Assembly: GCA_001915545.1 (NCBI GenBank) | Contig: MNQS01000005.1 | Coordinates: 14,390-78,389, forward strand | Direction of reading: 5' to 3' | From: Bacteroides sp. 43_108 | GTDB lineage: Bacteria > Bacteroidota > Bacteroidia > Bacteroidales > Bacteroidaceae | DNA: 64,000 nucleotides | Shown: in pieces, positions 44,170 through 52,899 of the stretch | How positions within the stretch are numbered: position 1 is the first letter of the stretch | Layout of the letters: every line of letters begins with the position of its first letter | Program-made: the position numbers and the translations under genes | Notes under the pieces: model-generated | Database searches by the model: none | Seen by the model: the letters and a program-made list of their open reading frames with translations, nothing else | What the model was told of the DNA's origin: nothing

Positions 44170-45264
44170 TTATTTGCGAAGAATGATTTTCCATGGGATT
44201 TTATCGGACACCGGACCGGTGAAATCCCATAATTCATATCCTTTCTTGAAGGCCTGTACCCGCTGCTGTACCTGCTGTTTGTCCAAAGGAACCGACAAGC
44301 GGAAATTTCCCATTTCATCCGAAACGGTCTGTAAATCGAGCACCTGTATGGTCACACCTGCCAGCGGACGGTTCGCTTCATCTTTCACGGTGCCGAACAC
44401 CACTGAAAGACTCTTGTCGCGGCACATGTTTACCACCAGTCTCTTTTCCAGTTCCATCACCGTGTCCACTGGTTCATATCCTTTAGCAGTGACTGAAAGC
44501 TGCACCGGAGTACCCAGATAACGGGAATGTATCTCCTTGAAAATCGCTTCATCGGTCAGCCGGTCCATGTGGCAGGTTTCGCTCTTGTCAGAATAAGTCA
44601 GCGTAATGTCTGCCCCCTCAAACGGAAGTGCGGAAGCAGTCTGATCGCTCAGGCAAACCGTCGTAGTCACTGGGGTGAAATAGAAGAAAGCCTTAAATGC
44701 CAGCCACATCACAATCAGCGGAGCTACTACATACGACAAAGTAAACTTCAGTCTATACAGCATCTTCTCCTCGGTTGATGGAGTACGAATTACTCCTTCC
44801 TGCTCCAATATAGCCAGCTGACGGTCAAATTTAACCCGCCAGTCTTCCGGTGTAGTATACACATCGCAGAAGTGACCCAATGCATGCTCACAGTACTGTT
44901 TAAAATGGGTCAGCGCCTCATCCTCAATACCTTCTTCCTTAAAATAAATGAAGATTCGCGGGCGTTCTTTATTCTCCCGGAAAGCAGCCAAAGCCACTTC
45001 CAACTCTTCACGCGTATATTTTCCCAGGCGTGTGTGAAACAAGAAAATCACCAAGTCACATTCACGGATGTACGCATTGTAGCGGTCCTGCAAACGACCG
45101 TCGTTCAGCGAACTGCAGAAATCCTTCCAAGTACGGTGGTCAAACTCAATATCCTTTTTCCGGTACAGCTTGTTCTTGTCCGAAAAATACACATCAAACA
45201 TCGTTTTGTCCTGATCCAATTCAGCCGACGATGCAATAAAAACCTTTACCAGCTTACTTCTCAT
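44170..45264 (-). CDS. TIR-like cytoplasmic domain, single membrane helix, periplasmic carboxypeptidase-regulatory-like domain
   Basis: The protein has 364 residues. Residues 5-155 are a TIR- or DUF4062-like domain: VKVFIASSAELDQDKTMF, ECDLVIFLFHTRLGKYTREELEVAL (E86/E87/E89 near the usual catalytic position) and RIFIYFKEEGI. One membrane helix spans about 172-195 (LSYVVAPLIVMWLAFKAFFYF). Beyond it come beta-rich segments and a C-terminal carboxypeptidase-regulatory-like domain (SVVFGTVKDEANRPLAGVTIQVLDLQTVSDEMGNFRLSV), ending FKKGYELWDFTG. I infer transmembrane signalling between a periplasmic sensor and a cytoplasmic nucleotide-acting domain. Its ATG overlaps the upstream gene's end by 11 bp. 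Confidence 0.72.
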   Translation of the reverse strand: MRSKLVKVFIASSAELDQDKTMFDVYFSDKNKLYRKKDIEFDHRTWKDFCSSLNDGRLQDRYNAYIRECDLVIFLFHTRLGKYTREELEVALAAFRENKERPRIFIYFKEEGIEDEALTHFKQYCEHALGHFCDVYTTPEDWRVKFDRQLAILEQEGVIRTPSTEEKMLYRLKFTLSYVVAPLIVMWLAFKAFFYFTPVTTTVCLSDQTASALPFEGADITLTYSDKSETCHMDRLTDEAIFKEIHSRYLGTPVQLSVTAKGYEPVDTVMELEKRLVVNMCRDKSLSVVFGTVKDEANRPLAGVTIQVLDLQTVSDEMGNFRLSVPLDKQQVQQRVQAFKKGYELWDFTGPVSDKIPWKIILRK

Positions 45265-46333
45265 TTTTCCAACTATTTTCTTTGATTCGAGCCCAGTTAC
45301 GACGAGCTAGAATCCGTTCTTCCAGTAATTTCAGTTTCTCCTTTATTTTCTTAGGCCACTTCACATCCTGCCGACAACGTTGCAGACTGACCTCTATCTG
45401 TTCCACCTCGGCCACCGTCTGCGCTTCCTTGACTAGCAGGCCATATCGGTCGATGGCAGCCTCTTTCTTTCCACTGTTCCACATCCACTCCGTCACGGTC
45501 AGTCGTGGAGCCATCTCCCGTGTTGCTTCCAAAATCAAGCGGCCCACCGAATCACAGCCCGCCACATCGCCCGTCTGCCGCATCAGTTCAAAGCTGTGCA
45601 CCAATGAAGGCAGCAAAAGCTGCACATCCGCATCGGCAGCCTGCCTTCCGGCCACACGCTGTGCCAGCACTGAATCCGTATGCATGGACTCATACAAGCG
45701 GATAGCTCCTTCCATGTCACCCTTATCCAGCAAATCCAGCGCCTGCTGCTCTGTTTGTTCCAGCTCATCACGGTTCAGGCGGGCAAACCTCATGGCATAT
45801 ACCTCCAGTCTTCGCTTCAAGGCCACCTGCACCTGCGACAAAGAATCTACCCTCCAGACATACTCCTCGTCAGTGAGCCGTTGCAGTTTCCGGCGAGTCT
45901 CCAATTCCACCAGCGCTGCATGATATTCCCGCTCACTGGCAGAGACACCTATCTGATAATATTTTTTCCGCAGTGCATCAATCATCTCTGTACGCCCCAA
46001 AACGATTTTCAGCACCGCATCCGACGAAAGGTTCCAGTTGTCCACCTTCTCTCGGTTTACCATTTCAAAACCTTTCTTATATACCCCGTCCAGCAGCAAC
46101 GGGTCGCCCGGCAGAGAAGATACAAATGACAAGACGAACTGCCCCTCCTGGTCGCTGTCGGACGGAGCCGCACCGGTCGCCCTGATTTCCACCCCTGCCA
46201 GCGGACGGTTTCCACTGTTCATTTCCAGCACCACCCCCCGCTGCACAACCTGCGCTTCGGCAAAAGAAAAAAGTATCCCTCCGCACAAACAGATTATCCA
46301 TCTTTGTATAACTGCCCTCATTTCGGTCTTCAA
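45254..46333 (-). CDS. exported protein sharing the carboxypeptidase-regulatory-like module of its neighbours
   Basis: The protein has 359 residues. After a signal peptide (WIICLCGGILFSFAEAQ) it has the module GVVLEMNSGNRPLAGVEIRATGAAPSDSDQEGQFVLSF ... GVYKKGFEMVNREKVDNW. Helical segments follow, with RLEVYAMRFARLNRDELEQTEQQALDLLDKGDMEGAIRLYES, homologous to the middle of the TPR protein (41683-44166). The C-terminus is charged and helical. It is upstream of, and translationally coupled to, the TIR-like membrane protein gene. A -7 box lies at 46353-46360. I do not recognise its function; a periplasmic ligand-binding partner is likely. Confidence 0.68.
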   Translation of the reverse strand: MKTEMRAVIQRWIICLCGGILFSFAEAQVVQRGVVLEMNSGNRPLAGVEIRATGAAPSDSDQEGQFVLSFVSSLPGDPLLLDGVYKKGFEMVNREKVDNWNLSSDAVLKIVLGRTEMIDALRKKYYQIGVSASEREYHAALVELETRRKLQRLTDEEYVWRVDSLSQVQVALKRRLEVYAMRFARLNRDELEQTEQQALDLLDKGDMEGAIRLYESMHTDSVLAQRVAGRQAADADVQLLLPSLVHSFELMRQTGDVAGCDSVGRLILEATREMAPRLTVTEWMWNSGKKEAAIDRYGLLVKEAQTVAEVEQIEVSLQRCRQDVKWPKKIKEKLKLLEERILARRNWARIKENSWKNEK

Positions 46334-46588
46334 ATTTACAGTTCGTCTGTTGCAAATTTAGGAAATTCTCTGAGAAATACGACTTTACTGCATATTTCTC
46401 TTCCATTTCATGTTTAATAACTAAAAACCGTCCCCAAAATTGGAAACCATACCTCTTATCAATAACTCCATCCCTTCCCAATTACAGAGACATTTATCAA
46501 AAATAAATCCCTCAATCGTTAGGTCAGCTACACAAGAATACCTACCTTTAAAACCGTTATTTTTTACCAGGCAATCTATCAGAAAAAT
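46334..46588. promoter_or_regulatory. divergent promoter region
   Basis: These 255 AT-rich bp lie between the minus-strand TIR-like operon and the plus-strand transglutaminase pair. A minus-strand TAAATTTG (46353-46360) is an exact -7 box close to the ATG at 46333. A plus-strand TACCTTTA (46543-46550) matches with one mismatch, 38 bp before the ATG at 46589. Nothing else was seen. Confidence 0.45.
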
Positions 46589-48559
46589 ATGAAAAAGACA
46601 AAACTATTTTTTGCAGGTGCTGCCATCCTGATAGGAGGAGGGACGGCCGTGCATGCCCAGTCGTGGAGAAACGGCGGGGCAGTTTCTTTGGATAAGCAAT
46701 ATGCCGATTATCCTTGTGTGAATTTACTGGACAGTACCAGTGTGACGGTAGAACCCACCGGACAAGGTTCGTTTGCGGTCTGCCGGGCCGTACGGGTGCA
46801 AACAACTGCCGGAGCCTTGCAGCAACGGGTACTGAAATACGATTACGACCCGCTGACGGCAGCCGCCACCTTCAAGCGAGTGACCATTTACCATGCCGAC
46901 GGAACCTATACATCGGTCGATGTGAGCAAGGCCTGCGACTACGCCGCTCCGGCCAGAGCTATCTACTGGGGAGCCCGCCAGATTATGCTGGAACTGGGTG
47001 CACTGCAACCGGGCGACATCATCGACTATGAAATCGACAAGAAAGGATTCACGTATGCCCTGCTGGGGGATGCACCCCAGGCAGGCGACGACTCCCGCTT
47101 TATCCCGCCCATGCGCGGACAGTTCTACGACATCGTACCCTTCTGGTCGGCCGACCCTACCCTGCGGAAAGTGTACCGCGTCAGTCTGCCGGCCGAAAAA
47201 GAAATGCAGTTCCAGTTCTATCAAGGCGACTGTGCTTCCTCCATGCGCTACGAAGACGGACGGAAAGTCTATACCTTTGCTAAAGATGCCATCCTGCCCT
47301 TCCGTCGGGAACCGAATATGGTCGATTTCTATGACGCCGCACCGAAGTTGATGATGTCTACCACCGCCGACTGGAAAGAAAAGTCACGCTGGTTCTACGG
47401 AGTCAATGAAGACTATGGCAGTTTCACCGCCATTCCGGAAGCCCAGAAGAAAGTAGACGAACTCATTCGGGGTAAAAAGACCGAACTGGAGAAAGTGGCG
47501 GTACTCACCCACTGGGTGGCCGACAACATCCGTTATGCAGGTATCTCCATGGGCAAGGGAGAAGGATTCACCCTTCACAACCTGAAAATGAACTACACCG
47601 ACCGCTGCGGGGTGTGCAAGGACATTGCCGGCACACTGATTGCGTTCCTGCGGATGGCAGGATTCGAAGCCTTTCCGGCCATGACCATGGCAGGCAGCCG
47701 GGTGGAGACCATTCCGGCCGACCATTTCAACCACTGCGTGGCCGTAGTGAAACTCAGTGACGGCACAATGATGCCGCTCGACCCCACGTGGGTACCTTTC
47801 TGCCGGGAACTGTGGAGCAGTGCCGAACAGCAGCAGAATTACCTGCCGGGCACACCGGAAGGCACCGACCTGTGCCTGACTCCCATCTCCGACCCGGAAA
47901 ACCATTACGTACGCATCAAGGCACAGAACACCCTCGATGAAAAAGGCACGCTGAAAGGCACCTTCACCATCGAAGCCGAGGGACAGAGCGACAGCAACAT
48001 CCGCCGCATCTTCACCACCGGATTCCAGAGCGAATGGGCACATACCATGGAACGCCAGTTGCTGAACGTATCGCCCAAAGCCCGACTGAAAAGTGTGAAC
48101 TACGGACGGACACCGAAAGACTACCAGCGCGCCCCTATCCATATTACGTTCCGCTACGAGATTCCGGAATATGCACTGAAAGGCGACCAGGGAGAAATGG
48201 TTTTCAAACCTTTCGTACTGAATAACCTCTACACGCAAGTCCTCTCCTACCTGCGGATAGACACCAGCCTGGAGAAACGGGCCTACGGCTTCAAGGACGG
48301 CTGCTCCCGCCTGGTGGAAATGGAAGAAAACCTGAAACTTCCTGCCGGATACGAATGGCAAGGAAAGGAAAAGCAGGACCAGATGGATGGCTCCGGAGCC
48401 GGATTCACCGGACACATGGGCCAAAACGGCAACCAGTTGCAGGTGAAAATATCCTTGCGCCTGAAGAAGCGGGTCTACGAAGCATCCGACTGGGAAAGTT
48501 TCCGAAATGCGGTGAACACAGCCAAGGGATATGGAGAATATATTGTGGTAAAGAAATAA
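46589..48559 (+). CDS. exported DUF3857-transglutaminase-like protein
   Basis: The protein has 656 residues with a signal peptide ending VHAQ. The N-terminal DUF3857 domain covers about 40-240 (VCRAVRVQTTAGALQQRVLKYDYDPL). The transglutaminase core follows, with a complete triad: C343 (RCGVCKDIAG), H382 (HFNHCVAVV) and D398 (MPLDPTW). The C-terminal ~230 residues form a DUF3858-like beta domain. Such periplasmic proteins are common in Bacteroidetes and may cut or crosslink peptides, but no substrate is known. It is followed 36 bp later by a second DUF3857 gene. Confidence 0.88.
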   Translation: MKKTKLFFAGAAILIGGGTAVHAQSWRNGGAVSLDKQYADYPCVNLLDSTSVTVEPTGQGSFAVCRAVRVQTTAGALQQRVLKYDYDPLTAAATFKRVTIYHADGTYTSVDVSKACDYAAPARAIYWGARQIMLELGALQPGDIIDYEIDKKGFTYALLGDAPQAGDDSRFIPPMRGQFYDIVPFWSADPTLRKVYRVSLPAEKEMQFQFYQGDCASSMRYEDGRKVYTFAKDAILPFRREPNMVDFYDAAPKLMMSTTADWKEKSRWFYGVNEDYGSFTAIPEAQKKVDELIRGKKTELEKVAVLTHWVADNIRYAGISMGKGEGFTLHNLKMNYTDRCGVCKDIAGTLIAFLRMAGFEAFPAMTMAGSRVETIPADHFNHCVAVVKLSDGTMMPLDPTWVPFCRELWSSAEQQQNYLPGTPEGTDLCLTPISDPENHYVRIKAQNTLDEKGTLKGTFTIEAEGQSDSNIRRIFTTGFQSEWAHTMERQLLNVSPKARLKSVNYGRTPKDYQRAPIHITFRYEIPEYALKGDQGEMVFKPFVLNNLYTQVLSYLRIDTSLEKRAYGFKDGCSRLVEMEENLKLPAGYEWQGKEKQDQMDGSGAGFTGHMGQNGNQLQVKISLRLKKRVYEASDWESFRNAVNTAKGYGEYIVVKK

Positions 48560-48595
48560 CCACTCATACGAGGATTTAACAAGAAACGAAGCGTA

Positions 48596-50233
48596 ATGAA
48601 AACATTATCAATCTACATAGGAATCATAGGAATGCTTTTGCTGGCTGTACTGCCGGCCAGAGCCGCATCGGAAGCAGAATTCCGCAAACTCTCGAAAACG
48701 TACACCCTGCGTGCCGACGGCAGTCAGGAGATGCGGGTGCAGAAGGAACTGACCCTGTTCACCCATGCCGCCATGAACGGCCTGTACGGAGAAACATTTA
48801 TCGTGTATAACCCCGATTTTCAGAAGCTGGAGATTCACGCGTCCTACACCCGTCAGAAAGATGGCACCGTGGTTCAGACACCCGCCAATGCCTTCGTAGA
48901 GGTATTGCCTGCCGCAGCTGCCAACGCACCGGCCTACAACCAGCTGAAAGAGATGGTCGTGGTGCACACCGGACTTGAATTAGGTGCCACCATCGTGCTG
49001 GATTACTCCATTGTAAGCAAAGTTGGTTACCTGCCGGAACTTGATGTCTGCTGTCCGGTCAAAGAACTTTCTCCCATCAAGGAATTCACCTTCCGCCTGA
49101 ACATACCAGCCGGAAAATCGGTACACTATGAACTGCTGAACGCCTCTGCCCAGCCGTCCATTGCTCAGAGAGAAGGAATGAAATCCTTCACCTGGACACT
49201 AAAGGAAGTGAAGCCCCACCCTTACGCCTATCCTTCTGCAAGAGGAAGTATGGGACAAGTACAAGCAGTAGCCAGCGGCATGATGCCCGTCTTCGTGGCC
49301 TCAACCTGGTCACGATACGATGAAGCCCTGAAAAGCCTGAAAGCACAGTTCCAGCCCGGCAACCGCTCCGTTATCGAAGCAAAGGTAGCCGAACTGACCC
49401 GAGGCATCCAAGGCAATCCGCAGGCTGTCCGCAACGCCATTGCCCGCTACATGACCGAACTGTATCAATTGGGACGTTGCGGCGTATCACTGCAGGATGC
49501 CGGCTACCGTTTACGTCCGGCATCGGAAGTCATCCGTTCGGCTTATGGCACCCAGGCAGAATTAGTGAACCTGGATGTCACCTTGCAGCAGGCAGCCGGA
49601 CTGGAAGCGGAAGTAGCCGTATGTGCCCTTCGCCCGTCAAAAGCTGAAAACCAAGGTTTGTCTACCATCGTATCGCTGGTAGCCCAAAGCAAGCTGATGC
49701 CCGAAAAGGTCGCCCTGACAGGTACCGAAGAAGCCAGCCTGCAACCCTTCCTGAAGGTGAGCGGCCTGGATGCAAAACCGCTGACAATGGAAGCTTACTT
49801 AGGAGCCAAGGAAATGCAGCAGACTGACACCCTGAGAGTGGACGAAAAGAAGTTGCAGCAGCCTGCCGAAGGATGGGGAATCGTGACACTGAACGACCCG
49901 ACACCGGCCCGCACGCTCTATGCGTATGCTGCCAATACAACCATTCCAGAGAATATCCTTCTACCGAGAATGGTGAACTGCACACTGGAGACCATTGTCT
50001 GCCTGCCGGAAGGTATGAAAGTAACTCCCCGCACCAACAAGGAAATCAGCAATGCCTGCGGAAAAGTAATATTCAGCTACCAGCCCACGAAAGAAGGCAT
50101 GAAAGTGACCCGCAGCCTGCGCATCAGCCGTCAGTTACAGACCCCATCAAATTACAAAGAGCTGTATGCCCTCCTGGCAGAATGGAGAGATACCAATAAT
50201 CATACGCTGGTGGTAAAGAAAGTAGCAGAATAA
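48596..50233 (+). CDS. exported DUF3857 protein without an evident transglutaminase active site
   Basis: The protein has 545 residues. A signal peptide (MKTLSIYIGIIGMLLLAVLPARA) is followed by the DUF3857 domain: LSKTYTLRADGSQEMRVQKELTLFTHAAMNGLYGETFIVYNPDFQKLEIHASYTRQKDGTVVQTPANAF. Unlike its neighbour, no GVC..(D) motif or matching histidine is apparent; the only nearby cysteine is in LGRCGVSLQDAGYRLRPASEVI, suggesting a degenerate core. It ends LVVKKVAE, like the upstream protein (IVVKK). The two probably act together in the periplasm, one catalytic and one not. Confidence 0.8.
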   Translation: MKTLSIYIGIIGMLLLAVLPARAASEAEFRKLSKTYTLRADGSQEMRVQKELTLFTHAAMNGLYGETFIVYNPDFQKLEIHASYTRQKDGTVVQTPANAFVEVLPAAAANAPAYNQLKEMVVVHTGLELGATIVLDYSIVSKVGYLPELDVCCPVKELSPIKEFTFRLNIPAGKSVHYELLNASAQPSIAQREGMKSFTWTLKEVKPHPYAYPSARGSMGQVQAVASGMMPVFVASTWSRYDEALKSLKAQFQPGNRSVIEAKVAELTRGIQGNPQAVRNAIARYMTELYQLGRCGVSLQDAGYRLRPASEVIRSAYGTQAELVNLDVTLQQAAGLEAEVAVCALRPSKAENQGLSTIVSLVAQSKLMPEKVALTGTEEASLQPFLKVSGLDAKPLTMEAYLGAKEMQQTDTLRVDEKKLQQPAEGWGIVTLNDPTPARTLYAYAANTTIPENILLPRMVNCTLETIVCLPEGMKVTPRTNKEISNACGKVIFSYQPTKEGMKVTRSLRISRQLQTPSNYKELYALLAEWRDTNNHTLVVKKVAE

Positions 50234-50255
50234 GCTGAAAAAAATAACTCTCACG

Positions 50256-50300
50256 AAAAAAGGAATCGCCTCTTAAATGGGTCGGTTCCTTTTCTTTTTT
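50256..50300 (+). terminator. terminator of the DUF3857 pair
   Basis: AAAAGGAA (50258-50265) pairs with TTCCTTTT (50286-50293) and a T-rich tract follows, about 25 bp after the second stop. Confidence 0.75.
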
Positions 50301-50365
50301 CCCGAAGCCGATGCCATCCCCAACAACATTTCCAGCCAACTTTTCCGTTTCCTGTTTCCTGCCTG

Positions 50366-50396
50366 TTTGAATGTTCGCTGAAAATTACTACATTCG
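50366..50396 (+). promoter_or_regulatory. promoter of the broken AAA-ATPase/nuclease gene
   Basis: TTTG (50366-50369) is followed after exactly 19 bp by TACATTCG (50389-50396), one mismatch to TAnnTTTG. It lies 24 bp before the ATG at 50421. Confidence 0.6.
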
Positions 50397-50420
50397 CAGT
50401 AGAATCTAAATCCAGTGGTT

Positions 50421-51927
50421 ATGAGCAAGCTATATCCGGTAGGAGTGCAGAACTTTGAGAAAGTGATATTGGGTGGTTATGAATACGTCGATAAGACCGC
50501 CTTGATTTATCAGTTGTTCAATACAGGAAGTTACTATTTTCTGAGCCGTCCACGACGCTTCGGAAAAAGCCTGCTGTTGTCGACCCTTGAAGCCTATGCA
50601 CAAGGAAAGAAAGAACTTTTCAAGGGACTGGCACTGGAGAAACTGGAGAAGGACTGGACGGTATATCCGGTGCTGCACCTGGATTTGAATACACAGAAAT
50701 ACGATACGCCGGAATCGCTGACCAACGTATTGGAGGAAAACGTGCAGAACTGGGAGGCGCTTTATGGAGCATCTTCCAGTGAGATTGGCGTAGCACGGCG
50801 TTTCCAGGGTATCATCCGCCGTGCATGCGAGCAGACAGGCCGTCGGGTGGTGATTCTCATCGATGAGTACGACAAGCCCATGCTGCAGGCCATCGGAAAT
50901 GAAGCCTTGCAGAACGAATACCGCAGCACCCTGAAAGCTTTCTATGGAGCTTTGAAATCCATGGACGGGTGCATCCGCTTTGCCCTGCTCACGGGAGTGA
51001 CCAAGTTCGGCAAGGTCAGCGTGTTCAGCGATTTGAACAACCTGATGGACATCTCCATGGACGACCGCTACGTGGAAATCTGCGGCATCAGCGAAAAGGA
51101 AATCCATGCGTATTTTGAGGAAGACATTCATGCGCTGGCTACAGCTACGGGCCTGACTTATGAAGATACTTGTGCAGAGTTGAAATCCAATTATGACGGT
51201 TATCACTTCACGGAAAATGCCGTGGGTATGTACAATCCATTCAGTCTGCTCAATACGTTTGCGAAGAAAAAGTTCGGCAGCTACTGGTTTGAGACAGGCA
51301 CACCGACCTACCTCGTCGAACTGCTCAAGCTCCATCACTATCCGATAGAAGAACTGGAACACATCGTCACCGGTTATCTACCAGAGCGGCTACCTCACCA
51401 TCAAGGGTTACAACAAGATGTTCGAGAACTACACGTTAGGCTTCCCCAACCGGGAAGTGGAACAGGGGTTCTTCAAGTTCCTGCTGCCCAACTACGCATC
51501 AGTGAGCGTAAGCAAGTCACCCTACCAGATTCAGTGCTTTGTGGAAGAAGTAATGGCGGGCAAAGTAGATGATTTCTTCGAACGGTTGAAGACCATGTTT
51601 GCCGACATTCCATACGAGCTGGCGCGTGACCGCGAAGTGCACTACCAGAATATCCTCTACATCATCTTCAAGCTGATGGGTTTCTACGTGCAGGTGGAAT
51701 ACCATACCAGTCGCGGACGGATTGACCTGGTACTCCAGACGCAGGACTACGTGTACATTATGGAATTCAAGTTGAACGGCAGCGCGGACGAAGCTTTGAC
51801 TCAGATTCGGGAGAAAGGCTATGCCGCACCTTTTGCCAAGGACAGCCGTACGGTCTACAAAATTGGCGTCAACTTCAGTGATGAGCTTCGGAATATTCAG
51901 GAAGTGAAGGTGGAAGTGGAGTCTTGA
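50421..51927 (+). pseudogene. AAA-ATPase-like/PD-(D/E)XK gene disrupted by an internal deletion
   Basis: The sequence is a close paralogue of the intact gene at 33359-34906. The first part (MSKLYPVGVQNFEKVILGGYEYVDK ... RPRRFGKSLLL ... VVILIDEYDKPMLQAI) runs in one frame to about 51376. There the paralogue's stretch SGPVLDSIDAASTDPVP is missing; about 50 nt are lost between two ACC triplets, shifting the frame. The rest (VIYQSGYLTIKGY, FENYTLGFPNREVEQGFF, then SRGRIDLVL and MEFKLNGS of the nuclease domain) continues in another frame to 51927. The original frame reads on to 51572 with unrelated residues. The promoter still looks good, so the decay is probably recent. Confidence 0.85.
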
Positions 51928-51935
51928 ACATCATG

Positions 51936-52199
51936 TCAGTTTATTTCAATGGCATAAGAAACTACAACCGCTTTTACGCCTGCTTCCGAGTATTTGCTCT
52001 TATAGTGTGCTGTCCCTAATACACTGATGTCATCTTTTATTGCGAGCCATTTTGGTCCTTCACTGTGGGCATAATAGAAATAGTGATACTCCAATGGCAG
52101 AATAGAGTTATTCTTCAAATCCTCTTCAATCACCTCTTTGTTATTTTTAATGATTGTTGCAATAACTATCAATATAACAGCTGCAAATAAAAGTATCAC
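51936..52199 (-). CDS. small single-helix membrane protein, unknown
   Basis: The protein has 87 residues. An N-terminal membrane helix (MILLFAAVILIVIATII) is followed by a soluble part with LEYHYFYYAHSEGPKWLAIKDDISVLGTAHYKSKY. No family is recognised. It lies in an AT-rich pocket between the pseudogene and the DUF2007-like gene. It could be a small membrane protein or part of a decayed gene. Confidence 0.45.
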   Translation of the reverse strand: MILLFAAVILIVIATIIKNNKEVIEEDLKNNSILPLEYHYFYYAHSEGPKWLAIKDDISVLGTAHYKSKYSEAGVKAVVVSYAIEIN

Positions 52200-52314
52200 T
52201 TTATGTTTCAGGTCCGAGTCCGTATCGCAAATATAGTGCTTATAATAAAGATTTAGAGATGAATCTTGTTTTTTATATAAATATCAGTATATTGGCATAA
52301 AAGTAAATTCTAAT

Positions 52315-52812
52315 ATGAAGGAAAGACTTCTTATAAAATGTGATACTACTATTTATGCAGACGAGATTACAAATCTGCTTATTGAAAATAACATTGTTTC
52401 TCGCCAGCATGATGAAGGGCAAGACCAAAATCCTGGTGCTTATGGTGCGATCACAGGTATTGCGATATATGTTTTCGAGAAAGATTATGAAAAAGCTGTT
52501 GAGATAATAAATCCTATTATTGACAGTAGAAATGAGTCTCATGTCTGGTGCCCTAAATGTGGAAGTTACAATGTGTCAGCCATAGCCGTAAGCAACAAAT
52601 ACGGAACTGCTATAGCATTATGGTGCATCTTTCTTTTTCTTATTCCGGGGCTTTATCTTGTTTGGGCAAATGATTTGGGTATCAGATCAACTATCGCCGA
52701 TTATATAGCATTGTCTATGTTTATTTCGTTTCTTGTAGTTGCATTCTTGGGGAAAATTTCTAATGCCAATTATATATGTAAAGATTGTAATAAAAGGTTC
52801 CACCATAAATGA
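52315..52812 (+). CDS. DUF2007-like signal-transducing-type protein with split zinc ribbon and two membrane helices
   Basis: The protein has 165 residues. The N-terminal ~70 residues (LIKCDTTIYADEITNLLIENNIVS ... IAIYVFEKDYEKAVEIINPI) resemble DUF2007 putative signal-transducing domains. CPKC (C79, C82) and CKDC (C155, C158) form a zinc-ribbon pair separated by two membrane helices (about 100-118 and 129-146). It is AT-rich compared with its neighbours. The function is unknown; similar proteins are scattered in Bacteroidetes. Confidence 0.72.
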   Translation: MKERLLIKCDTTIYADEITNLLIENNIVSRQHDEGQDQNPGAYGAITGIAIYVFEKDYEKAVEIINPIIDSRNESHVWCPKCGSYNVSAIAVSNKYGTAIALWCIFLFLIPGLYLVWANDLGIRSTIADYIALSMFISFLVVAFLGKISNANYICKDCNKRFHHK

Positions 52813-52869
52813 TTTTTTGTATCTTATGAAATAAGCCGGCCATTATCGATTCATATTCATTTATTTCCA

Positions 52870-52877
52870 TACCTTTG
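52870..52877 (+). promoter_or_regulatory. -7 box for the ADP-ribosylglycohydrolase gene
   Basis: TACCTTTG is an exact TAnnTTTG match, 22 bp before the ATG at 52900. Confidence 0.5.
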
Positions 52878-52899
52878 TGTCTATACAAACGAAAAAAAT

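Noticed and set aside
47384..48424. Minus-strand frame of 346 codons inside the transglutaminase-like gene
   Set aside because: Antisense to the DUF3857-transglutaminase frame; no domain signature.
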